Positions 1 through 4,581 of a stretch of 7,187 nucleotides of DNA are shown in pieces. The DNA is taken from NCBI GenBank assembly GCA_900552475.1, contig USAC01000086.1, forward strand, positions 1-7,187, in the 5' to 3' direction. Source of the DNA: an uncultured Eubacteriales bacterium (GTDB lineage: Bacteria; Bacillota; Clostridia; Oscillospirales; Oscillospiraceae). A program made the translations under genes and the position numbers. The notes beneath the pieces were generated by a model. It was not told the DNA's origin. It did not search any database and was given only the letters and a program-made list of their open reading frames with translations. Within the stretch, counting starts at the first letter, position 1; each line of letters begins with the position of its first letter.

Positions 1-50
1 TTGTCCCACAGCAGGCGGAGGTCCTGATAATGCTTTGTCAGGTTATCCAT
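1..50 (-). CDS. Start of a downstream operon gene, probably amino acid ABC transporter permease (partial)
   Basis: Only the first 16 codons and two further bases lie in the window. The visible residues read MDNLTKHYQDLRLLWD. An ATG at 50 on the minus strand is preceded by AAAGGAG (58-64) with a 7-base gap, which is a strong ribosome binding site, so the start is well supported. The gene follows the substrate-binding protein in the same direction, 67 bases after its stop codon and with only a GC-rich hairpin between. In this family of uptake systems the next gene is usually the membrane permease, followed by the ATPase. The product is therefore inferred from position only; the short peptide has no diagnostic motif and could belong to another operon member. 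Confidence 0.55.
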   Translation of the reverse strand, partial: MDNLTKHYQDLRLLWD

Positions 51-70
51 ACGGATGCTCCTTTCAGGTG

Positions 71-98
71 GTGCGGCGGCCCCGCGGGGCCGCCGCAC
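71..98 (-). other. Intercistronic GC-rich palindromic stem-loop
   Basis: A perfect 28-base palindrome: the arm at 71-83 is the exact reverse complement of the arm at 86-98, centred on GC at 84-85. It lies between the stop of the substrate-binding protein (118) and the ribosome binding site of the next gene (58-64). No T-run follows it on either strand, so it is not a classical terminator. The likely role (inferred) is to protect the 3' end of the binding-protein message, or to cause partial termination, so that the binding protein is made in excess over the permease, as is common in ABC uptake operons. Confidence 0.7.
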
Positions 99-117
99 AT
101 GGGGATATCAGCGGAAT

Positions 118-1008
118 TTACACCTCGGGCTGGATGGCGATGGCCTGATCCATGAGGGCGTTGAAGTCGTCGGGGGTCATCGTTTCGAGCACGCTGTTGA
201 TGGCGTCCTTGAGCGTGGTGTTGCCCTTTCTCACGGCGATGCCGATGTTGACCTCCTCGGCGCGCTTCTCCTCGGAGGGATACTGGAAGTCGCCGTCCGT
301 GCCGGAAAAGTCGAGGATGACGAGGTTGTCGTCGCGGGCCGCGGCGGCCTTGGCCGTGGGCATATCGGTGCAGACGAAGTCGACCGTGCCGGTCTGCAGC
401 TGCATGATCATCGCGGGGGCGCTGTCGGCGGGGGCGATGATGTTCGCGCCGGTGATCTGGGGCAGGCAGGAGTCATACCAGTTCGTGCCGGACTGGGAGG
501 TGCATCTGCCGCCGGTGAGGTCGGCGATGGACTTGGCGTTCGCGTAGGGGCTGTCCTTCGTCGTCAGGCAGACGGTGTTGGCGTAGTAGTACGGGCCGGC
601 CATGTCGACCTCGTTGAGGCGGTCGGCGGTCATGGACTGGCCGGCGATGTTCGCGTCCATGGAACCTGCCTGCACGGCGGGGGTCAGGGACTCCCACGCG
701 CTCGAGACGATCTCGAGCTTCCAGCCGTTGGCCTCGCAGATCTTCTTGGCGATCATCACGTCATAGCCGTTGGCATAGGAGCCTGGGACGTTCGAGATGG
801 GGACGGCGCCGTTGGAGTCGTCCATCTGCGTCCAGTTGTAGGGCGCGTAGGCGCACTCCATGCCGACGGTCAGCACGCCGTCCTCCACGCCGGTGGAGCC
901 GGAAACGGAGGTCTGCGCGCCGTCGGAGCTGCTCTGCGAGCCGCAGGCGCACAGCGCCAGCGCCATGGCCAGCGACAGCAGCAGGGGGAGAATTCTCTTC
1001 ATGTTCAT
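118..1008 (-). CDS. Amino acid ABC transporter substrate-binding lipoprotein, probably lysine-specific
   Basis: A 296-residue lipoprotein that captures an amino acid outside the cell and hands it to an ABC permease. Residues 1-22 form a lipoprotein signal: MKR, a hydrophobic stretch, then LCAC-G with Cys22 as the probable lipidated residue. A Ser/Gly-rich linker (23-43) precedes a type 3 solute-binding fold (about 44-290). The family pattern is visible: VLTVGMECAYAPYN at the start, GYDV at 81-84, MTADR with Arg130 in the position that binds the ligand carboxylate in HisJ/LAO proteins, GPYYY at 138-142, and CTDMPTA with Asp215 in the position contacting the amino group. The start at 1008 is chosen because it opens the signal peptide and has AAAGGA upstream. 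The open frame continues to 1164, but that extension runs through the terminator and would hide the signal. The lysine assignment comes from the riboswitch upstream, not from the protein. Cys169 and Cys181 might form a disulfide. Confidence 0.93.
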   Translation of the reverse strand: MNMKRILPLLLSLAMALALCACGSQSSSDGAQTSVSGSTGVEDGVLTVGMECAYAPYNWTQMDDSNGAVPISNVPGSYANGYDVMIAKKICEANGWKLEIVSSAWESLTPAVQAGSMDANIAGQSMTADRLNEVDMAGPYYYANTVCLTTKDSPYANAKSIADLTGGRCTSQSGTNWYDSCLPQITGANIIAPADSAPAMIMQLQTGTVDFVCTDMPTAKAAAARDDNLVILDFSGTDGDFQYPSEEKRAEEVNIGIAVRKGNTTLKDAINSVLETMTPDDFNALMDQAIAIQPEV

Positions 1009-1063
1009 GTCTTTCTTGTCCTTTCTGAGATGAAGTGTTCGGCGCTCTGTCCGCGCCGGGGAC

Positions 1064-1090
1064 AAAAAAAGAACCGCCTTCGGAGGCGGT
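1064..1090 (-). terminator. Riboswitch-controlled intrinsic terminator
   Basis: On the minus strand a 7-bp stem ACCGCCT / AGGCGGT with a CCGA loop is followed by TTC and seven Ts (1064-1070). It lies between the lysine aptamer and the substrate-binding protein start, which is where a transcription-terminating expression platform belongs. A competing antiterminator is possible: GGCTGTATGG at 1137-1146 can pair with CCAT..ACCGCC at 1085-1096, with one mismatch and a GG bulge, which would sequester the 5' arm of the terminator. The terminator is seen directly; the antiterminator pairing is inferred by eye. Confidence 0.9.
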
Positions 1091-1149
1091 CCATGGAACA
1101 TGTGAAGCAACAGCCCGCAGTAAAACGGGGCCGGCTCCATACAGCCATT

Positions 1150-1311
1150 GATAGCACTCCACAAAAACTTGTGACAGTCCGGCAGATGTTCTCTGCCGAC
1201 CCAGCACCGGGCAAGCCAGGCCGCTTGTCCGGAACTTCGGCGGTCTCCCCTTTCTCCGACGGCGGCAGCCTGGCCTTGCCGACGGGTACTGATGAATCCC
1301 GCGCCTCTATC
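1150..1311 (-). promoter_or_regulatory. Lysine riboswitch (L box) aptamer
   Basis: The minus-strand leader carries the conserved blocks of the lysine riboswitch in the right order: GATAGAGGCGCG at the 5' side, ATCAGTA, AAGGGGAGACCGCCGAAG, GGACTGTCAC, and GTGGAGTGCTATC at the 3' side. Helix P1 is closed by GATAG (1307-1311) and CTATC (1150-1154). A helix with arms GGCAGA / TCTGCC lies just before GGACTGTCAC, at the expected place for P5. Lysine riboswitches are known to switch off lysine biosynthesis and lysine transport genes when lysine is bound. Here the terminator at 1064-1090 shows control by premature termination. This assigns lysine, or a close analogue, as the likely substrate of the transporter encoded downstream. 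Confidence 0.95.
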
Positions 1312-1337
1312 TCTCAGCGATTCAATTTTCGCGGCTC

Positions 1338-1366
1338 AGCATAGCACAGGGATCCGCGGCCGTCAA
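1338..1366 (-). promoter_or_regulatory. Sigma-A promoter of the lysine transport operon
   Basis: On the minus strand: -35 TTGACG (1361-1366), a 17-base spacer and -10 TATGCT (1338-1343). Transcription should start near 1331, about 20 bases before the riboswitch P1 helix. The bases just upstream of the -35 (about 1367-1412) are rich in A and T, like an UP element, in otherwise GC-rich DNA. Confidence 0.85.
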
Positions 1367-1501
1367 CCGATTTTTCGCATCTGCAGAAATTTTTAGCAAA
1401 ATATCAGAAAATTCGGCCGTCGCACCGTACGATTCTGTGGGGAATGGCGATGGAAATTACTGGAAGGGCCGCTCCGCGGAGCCCGCGGCAAACGCACCTA
1501 G

Positions 1502-1525
1502 TGTGCGGCAATTGTACGCACAATT
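1502..1525. repeat. Overlapping inverted repeats just upstream of the gltX -35
   Basis: Two nested dyads lie immediately before the -35 element at 1527. AATTGT (1510-1515) and ACAATT (1520-1525) form a dyad with a 4-base centre, and TGTGCG (1502-1507) and CGCACA (1517-1522) form a second with a 9-base centre. The position suits a regulator-binding site, but the regulator is unknown and the dyad may be incidental. Confidence 0.4.
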
Positions 1526-1526
1526 C

Positions 1527-1555
1527 TTGCGTTTTTCCGCGCCGCATGGTACACT
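1527..1555 (+). promoter_or_regulatory. Sigma-A promoter of gltX
   Basis: -35 TTGCGT (1527-1532), a 17-base spacer and -10 TACACT (1550-1555). Transcription would start near 1562, giving an untranslated leader of about 70 bases. The region between this promoter and the oppositely directed lysine promoter (1367-1501) contains no gene that can be supported. Confidence 0.75.
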
Positions 1556-1576
1556 CTTAAGGAGAAAACAACGGCA

Positions 1577-1602
1577 GGCCGCGCCGTCCGCTTTGCGCGG
1601 CC
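1577..1602 (+). other. Hairpin in the gltX leader
   Basis: GGCCGCGC (1577-1584) and GCGCGGCC (1595-1602) form a perfect 8-bp stem with a 10-base loop, between the promoter and the ribosome binding site AAGGAG (1614-1619). No T-run follows, so it is not a terminator. It may stabilise the message or affect translation. No T-box motif (TGGNACCGCG) was found in this leader, so tRNA-sensing control is not supported. Confidence 0.6.
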
Positions 1603-1630
1603 CAGTTCAATACAAGGAGTCGGTTATCAC

Positions 1631-3292
1631 ATGAGCAAAATCATCGCTGACGCGCTTTTCCCCCACATCACGAAAACGCCCGCGGAGTTCGAGACAAAGT
1701 ATCCGCCGCGCGCCGCCGCGTGCACCACGCGCTTCGCCCCCAGCCCCACGGGCTTCATGCACATCGGCGGGCTGTATACGGCGCTGCTGAACTGTCTCGT
1801 CGCCCGTGAAAAGGACGGCGTGTTCCTCCTGCGCATCGAGGACACCGACCAGAAGCGGCAGGTCGAGGGCGGCGTGTCGGAGATCATCTCCTCGCTGCGC
1901 GACTTTGACATCCGCTTCGACGAGGGTCCCGCGAACGAGGCGGAGGACTACGGTGGCTACGGCCCCTACCGCCAGTCCCTGCGCCGGGAGATCTATCAGA
2001 CCTACGCCAGGGATCTCGTCGAGCGGGATCTCGCCTATCCGTGCTTCTGCAGCGAGGAGGAGCTGCAGGCTCTGCGTGAGCAGCAGGAGCAGGCCGGTGA
2101 GCCGCAGAAGGGCTACTTCGGCAAGTGGGCCGTCTGGCGTGACCAGCCGGACGAGCGCGTGCTCGAAAAGCTGCAGGCGGGCGAGCCCTATGTCATCCGC
2201 CTGAAGTGTGACGGAAAGCTCGGCACGTTCCGCACGTTCCATGACGAGCTGCGCGGCGACATCTCCATGCAGGAGAACATCCTCGACTTCGTTATCATCA
2301 AGCGCGACGGACTGCCGACGTACCACTTCGCCCACGTCATCGACGACCACCTCATGCGCACGACCGACGTAATCCGCGCCGACGAGTGGCTCTCGTCGCT
2401 GCCGGTACACGTCCAGATGTTTGAGACGATGGGCTTCCCCGTCCCGCGCTACACGCACCTCAGCCCGATCATGAAGCTCGAGGAGAAGGAGGGCGGCTCC
2501 GTCTCCCGCCGCAAGCTCAGCAAGCGCAAGGATCCCGAGGCCCGCGTACGCTACTATGACGAGGTCGGCTATCCCATCGCCGCCGTCACGGACTATCTGC
2601 TCACCATCAGCAGCGCCGACTATGAGCCGTGGCGCGCCGAGCACATGGACGAGCCCGTCACGGCCTTCCCGCTCGACATCACAAAGACCGGCGCTGCTGG
2701 GGCGCTCTTCGACTTCAATAAGCTCGCGAGCGTCGCGCGCAGCCGCGTCGCTCACATGACTCAGGATGAGGTTTTTGCCGCCGTCTCCGACTGGGCCGCG
2801 CGCTATCAGCCCGCCCTGCTCGAGGAGATCCGGCGCGATGAGGCGCGCTTCCGCGCGTCGATCGACCTCTGGCACGAAAACCGCATGGACGTTGCCAAGT
2901 GGTCGGATCTGATGGAGATGTACCCCTATCTCTATGACCGCACCTACCGCATCGCGGACGAGCCCGTGCCGGAGAAGTTCGGGAATCACCGCGCCTTCAT
3001 CCCCGGCATCCTGCAGGCGTATCTGGAGGGCTTCGACTACGGTGACGATTCGTCCGTCTGGTTCGAGAAGCTACGCACCATCGCGACCTCCTTCAACTAC
3101 GCCGCCAAGACCGGCCCCTATAAGAAGCACCCGGAGAACTACAACGGCTCCATCGCCGACGTGTCGTCCTTCGTCCGCTTCGCGCTGACGGGGCGGCTGA
3201 ACGCCCCCGACCTGCACGGGATTATCCATGTGCTCGGCGAGGAGGAGTCCACTGCCCGCGTCCGCGCGTTCTGCGAGCGCATACAGGGGTAA
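1631..3292 (+). CDS. gltX: Glutamate--tRNA ligase
   Basis: Class I aminoacyl-tRNA synthetase that attaches glutamate to tRNA-Glu in the cytoplasm; it may also charge tRNA-Gln if the host uses the GatCAB amidation route, which cannot be decided here. The 553-residue protein shows FAPSPTGFMHIGG (35-47) with the HIGH-type motif HIGG at 44-47, LLRIEDTDQKR (66-76), YPCFC (136-140), GLPTYHFAHVIDDHLM (227-242) with the family's typical catalytic-domain pattern, and the KMSKS-type loop KLSKR at 295-299. The C-terminal part (about 320-553) is the anticodon-binding region. AAGGAG at 1614-1619 is 11 bases before the ATG. The protein is longer than the usual GluRS of about 480 residues, with some 34 residues before FAPSPTG where most have about 5. 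The extension (LFPHITKTPAEFETKYPPR) looks like a variant known to me from clostridia. It stands alone, with its own promoter and terminator. Confidence 0.96.
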   Translation: MSKIIADALFPHITKTPAEFETKYPPRAAACTTRFAPSPTGFMHIGGLYTALLNCLVAREKDGVFLLRIEDTDQKRQVEGGVSEIISSLRDFDIRFDEGPANEAEDYGGYGPYRQSLRREIYQTYARDLVERDLAYPCFCSEEELQALREQQEQAGEPQKGYFGKWAVWRDQPDERVLEKLQAGEPYVIRLKCDGKLGTFRTFHDELRGDISMQENILDFVIIKRDGLPTYHFAHVIDDHLMRTTDVIRADEWLSSLPVHVQMFETMGFPVPRYTHLSPIMKLEEKEGGSVSRRKLSKRKDPEARVRYYDEVGYPIAAVTDYLLTISSADYEPWRAEHMDEPVTAFPLDITKTGAAGALFDFNKLASVARSRVAHMTQDEVFAAVSDWAARYQPALLEEIRRDEARFRASIDLWHENRMDVAKWSDLMEMYPYLYDRTYRIADEPVPEKFGNHRAFIPGILQAYLEGFDYGDDSSVWFEKLRTIATSFNYAAKTGPYKKHPENYNGSIADVSSFVRFALTGRLNAPDLHGIIHVLGEEESTARVRAFCERIQG

Positions 3293-3313
3293 TTGATTTT
3301 CCGCAGCATATGC

Positions 3314-3349
3314 AAACGGACGGAAGCTCTCGCTTCCGTCCGTTTTTTT
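3314..3349 (+). terminator. Intrinsic terminator of gltX
   Basis: A perfect 14-bp stem, AAACGGACGGAAGC (3314-3327) with GCTTCCGTCCGTTT (3332-3345), a TCTC loop and a run of seven Ts (3343-3349). It begins 21 bases after the gltX stop codon and marks gltX as a single-gene transcription unit. Confidence 0.95.
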
Positions 3350-3402
3350 CGGCGGTGGAAAATTGGCGGGGCATGCTCCTTGTGTTTTGGCGCGCTTTTG
3401 GC

Positions 3403-3425
3403 TACTTTTCCCGCGCGGGAAAGTA
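3403..3425. repeat. Palindrome in the gltX-lexA spacer
   Basis: TTTCCCGCGCGGGAAA (3407-3422) is a perfect 16-base palindrome. It extends to TAC / GTA on the two sides (3403-3425) if one T at 3406 is bulged. It lies in the middle of the region enclosed by the outer repeat 3364-3371 / 3465-3472. Confidence 0.7.
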
Positions 3426-3475
3426 ACCCGCCGGAGGCACGGACAAGCCGATTCCATCACCACTCCCCGCCAGAA

Positions 3476-3514
3476 CAAAAACCAGCAGGGGACAGCCCAA
3501 GGCTGTCCCCTGCT
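3476..3514 (-). terminator. Probable terminator of the lexA transcript
   Basis: A perfect 14-bp stem, AGCAGGGGACAGCC (3484-3497) with GGCTGTCCCCTGCT (3501-3514), and a 3-base loop. On the minus strand it is followed by GG and then five Ts (3477-3481). It lies downstream of lexA in the lexA direction, and it is the first hairpin there with a T-tail. The distance from the lexA stop (about 200 bases) is long, so other ends are possible. Confidence 0.65.
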
Positions 3515-3538
3515 CAGTCTTCAAAAAGTCTCACAGAG

Positions 3539-3560
3539 TTCGCGGCTCTGGGGCCGCGAA
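3539..3560. repeat. Hairpin-forming inverted repeat
   Basis: TTCGCGGC (3539-3546) and GCCGCGAA (3553-3560) form a perfect 8-bp stem around a 6-base loop. There is no T-run on either side, so it is not a terminator by itself. Confidence 0.65.
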
Positions 3561-3573
3561 TAAAATCCAATCC

Positions 3574-3606
3574 GTTTTTTGCGGCGGCGTGTACGTCGCA
3601 AAAAAC
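3574..3606. repeat. Hairpin-forming inverted repeat with A/T-run arms
   Basis: GTTTTTTGCG (3574-3583) is the exact reverse complement of CGCAAAAAAC (3597-3606). Three more inner pairs, one of them G-T, extend the stem to about 13 bp with a 7-base loop. The poly-T and poly-A lie inside the stem, so this differs from a normal terminator tail. Confidence 0.7.
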
Positions 3607-3632
3607 TCTTTGCGCGGAGTCGGAGTGTCGCA

Positions 3633-3650
3633 GGCTGGCTAAAGCCAGTC
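3633..3650. repeat. Small inverted repeat
   Basis: GGCTGGCT (3633-3640) pairs with AGCCAGTC (3643-3650), with one G-T pair and a very short loop. A wider pair, TTGCGC (3610-3615) with GCGCAA (3661-3666), surrounds it, so this part of the spacer could fold as one longer structured unit. Confidence 0.5.
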
Positions 3651-3676
3651 AAGGCACGGAGCGCAACGTAAACTTT

Positions 3677-3712
3677 TTCTCCAAAAGAGCCCGGCTCTTT
3701 TGGAGAATTTTT
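3677..3712 (+). terminator. Plus-strand terminator abutting the 3' end of lexA
   Basis: A perfect 14-bp stem, TTCTCCAAAAGAGC (3677-3690) with GCTCTTTTGGAGAA (3694-3707), a 3-base loop and then TTTTT (3708-3712) on the plus strand. On the minus strand the bases after the stem are AAAAAG, so it does not look like a lexA terminator. It would stop plus-strand transcription at the lexA stop codon. Because gltX already has a strong terminator at 3314-3349, it serves either as a second barrier against antisense transcription or as the end of an unrecognised short transcript. Confidence 0.75.
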
Positions 3713-4301
3713 AATACCGCCGGATCACCGCGTCCACGCGGCCCATGAGGACGGCCTCGCGTCCGTCGATGGGCTGGTAATTCTCGTTCTCCGGCAGGAG
3801 CCACACCTCGCCGCCGCGGCGCTGCAGGCGCTTGACGGTCGCCTCCTCGCCGAGGAGGGCGACGACAATCTCGCCGTTGTTGGCCGTTTTCTGCTGGTGG
3901 ACGACGACGAGGTCACCCGGCAGAATGCCCGCGTTGATCATCGACTCGCCCCGCACGCGCAGCGCGAAGAACTCGCCCGGCCGTCCGCCGGTGTCGAAGG
4001 TCAGATAGTCCTCGATGCACTCCTGCGCCAGAATGGGCGAACCGGCCGCGACGCTGCCGACCACCGGCACCTGATCCTCGCGCGGGAGGGGATTTGTCAG
4101 CGTGATGGCGCGGCCTTTGCCCGCCTCCTTGCCAATCACGCCGAGCTCGGCCAGATGCTTGAGGTGAAAATGCACCGTCGAGGGCGACTTCAGCCCCACG
4201 GCGTCGCCGATCTCGCGCACGGAGGGGGGATACCCCTGCTCGCGGATCGTCTCGGCGATATAGTCATAGATGCGCTGCTGCATCCGGGTCAGCTTTTCCA
4301 T
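3711..4301 (-). CDS. lexA: LexA repressor (SOS regulator, S24 family autoprotease)
   Basis: A 196-residue transcriptional repressor of the SOS DNA-damage genes; RecA on single-stranded DNA triggers its self-cleavage. The N-terminal winged helix (1-65) shows MQQRIYDYIAETIREQGYPPSVREIG and the recognition-helix region LKSPSTVHFHLKHL (37-50). The linker leads to VGSVAAGSP with the cleavage bond Ala86-Gly87. The C-terminal S24 domain has the nucleophile Ser120 in VRGESM and the general base Lys157 in EATVKRL, so all catalytic parts are present. The start at 4301 follows GGAG with an 8-base gap and opens exactly at the usual LexA N-terminus. The open frame continues upstream to 4376 but would run across the lexA promoter. 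The promoter carries an SOS box, which indicates autoregulation. Length and domain order are normal for the family. Confidence 0.97.
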   Translation of the reverse strand: MEKLTRMQQRIYDYIAETIREQGYPPSVREIGDAVGLKSPSTVHFHLKHLAELGVIGKEAGKGRAITLTNPLPREDQVPVVGSVAAGSPILAQECIEDYLTFDTGGRPGEFFALRVRGESMINAGILPGDLVVVHQQKTANNGEIVVALLGEEATVKRLQRRGGEVWLLPENENYQPIDGREAVLMGRVDAVIRRY

Positions 4302-4345
4302 CGTTTCTGCTCCTTTTCCGCCTGTGATCGGTGGATTCCTTCCAA

Positions 4346-4360
4346 TATACTCTGAGTATA
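4346..4360. repeat. 15-base palindrome overlapping the lexA -10 element
   Basis: TATACTCTGAGTATA is a perfect palindrome of two 7-base arms around one central base. It contains the lexA -10 element (4355-4360) and covers the expected transcription start. It could be an operator for an additional regulator, or a chance result of a TATA-rich -10. The same symmetry places a TATACT on the plus strand (4346-4351), but no good -35 accompanies it. Confidence 0.6.
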
Positions 4361-4383
4361 CCACGCCCCTGTGCAAATTGCAA
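4355..4383 (-). promoter_or_regulatory. Sigma-A promoter of lexA
   Basis: On the minus strand: -35 TTGCAA (4378-4383), a 17-base spacer and -10 TATACT (4355-4360). The leader to the ATG at 4301 is about 45 bases. The -35 overlaps the SOS box, so bound LexA would block RNA polymerase. Confidence 0.85.
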
Positions 4384-4393
4384 CGTTTGTTCT
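4380..4393 (-). promoter_or_regulatory. SOS box (LexA operator)
   Basis: AGAACAAACGTTGC matches 12 of 14 positions of the Gram-positive (Bacillus-type) SOS consensus CGAACRNRYGTTYC. The GAAC and GTT half-site cores and the 4-base centre are intact. It overlaps the lexA -35 element, the expected place for an autoregulatory operator. It lies about 190 bases from the divergent response-regulator gene, upstream of that gene's first promoter, and probably does not control it. Confidence 0.85.
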
Positions 4394-4435
4394 AAACTTT
4401 TCCGCATTTGCGCGCGTCTGCCGCCAAATCACCAT

Positions 4436-4464
4436 TTGTCAAGCCATGGGGAATATGTTATAAT
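4436..4464 (+). promoter_or_regulatory. Upstream promoter (P1) of the two-component operon
   Basis: -35 TTGTCA (4436-4441), a 17-base spacer and a perfect -10 TATAAT (4459-4464). Transcription would begin near 4471, leaving a leader of about 110 bases before the response-regulator ATG. Confidence 0.8.
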
Positions 4465-4492
4465 ATTTCAGTTCAGACGCCGCCGGTGCGCC

Positions 4493-4546
4493 GCGCGCGA
4501 AAGTTTAACAGAATATTCAGGAAACGCGCGCCAAACCGGCTATAAT
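4493..4546 (+). promoter_or_regulatory. Candidate second promoter (P2) with repeat elements
   Basis: A perfect -10, TATAAT at 4541-4546, lies 35 bases before the response-regulator ATG but has no good -35 at 16-18 bases, which suggests an activator-dependent promoter. Upstream, TTAACA (4505-4510) and TTCAGG (4516-4521) are spaced 11 bases apart like the direct repeats bound by OmpR/PhoB-family regulators, so the operon's own regulator may bind here (inference). GCGCGCG (4493-4499) and CGCGCGC (4525-4531) form an inverted repeat around this AT-rich block, which contains the palindrome GAATATTC (4511-4518). Confidence 0.45.
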
Positions 4547-4581
4547 AGATAGAGAATAAACATTCAGCGGGAGGATTTCCT

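Larger units (their letters stand above)
3364..3712. repeat. Noncoding region dense in inverted repeats
   Basis: This stretch of about 350 bases between gltX and lexA contains at least six separate hairpins and has no convincing gene. TGGCGGGG (3364-3371) and CCCCGCCA (3465-3472) are a perfect outer pair enclosing a palindrome at 3403-3425. Further hairpins lie at 3484-3514, 3539-3560, 3574-3606, 3633-3650 and 3677-3707. The open frames that cross it (for example 3293-3748 on the plus strand) run through both terminators and have no ribosome binding site or family motif. The density and perfection of the repeats suggest a dispersed intergenic repeat or a structured RNA (inference); copies elsewhere in the genome would settle this. 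Confidence 0.6.

Noticed and set aside
1009..1164. N-terminal extension of the substrate-binding protein to an ATG at 1164
   Set aside because: It would translate through the riboswitch terminator and put 52 residues before a clear lipoprotein signal peptide.
55..1344. Long plus-strand open frame of 429 codons
   Set aside because: It is antisense to the substrate-binding protein and the lysine riboswitch, has no family motif and is rich in low-complexity Gly/Val/His sequence, as expected of a shadow frame in GC-rich DNA.
1064..1345. T-box leader upstream of the substrate-binding protein
   Set aside because: ATGGACCGCC near the terminator superficially recalls the T-box TGGNACCGCG motif, but one base is missing, and the conserved lysine riboswitch blocks explain the leader fully.
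1471..1482. 12-base palindrome GCTCCGCGGAGC
   Set aside because: It is short, GC-only palindromes are common in this DNA, it has no T-run, and it lies outside any recognised promoter element.
1607..2989. Minus-strand open frame of 460 codons across gltX
   Set aside because: It is the antisense shadow of gltX, which has intact class I synthetase motifs, a promoter, a ribosome binding site and a terminator on the plus strand.
3364..3712. CRISPR array or insertion sequence
   Set aside because: The hairpins differ from one another, so there are no regular direct repeats with spacers. There is no transposase frame, and the outer 8-base inverted pair at 3364/3472 is too short to claim IS ends.
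3293..3748. Plus-strand open frame of 151 codons between gltX and lexA
   Set aside because: It begins right after the gltX stop, crosses two terminators and all the hairpins, has no start-associated ribosome binding site, and runs into the 3' end of lexA.
4302..4376. N-terminal extension of LexA to an ATG at 4376
   Set aside because: It covers the lexA -10 element and transcription start, and the ATG at 4301 has a proper ribosome binding site and opens at the normal LexA N-terminus.
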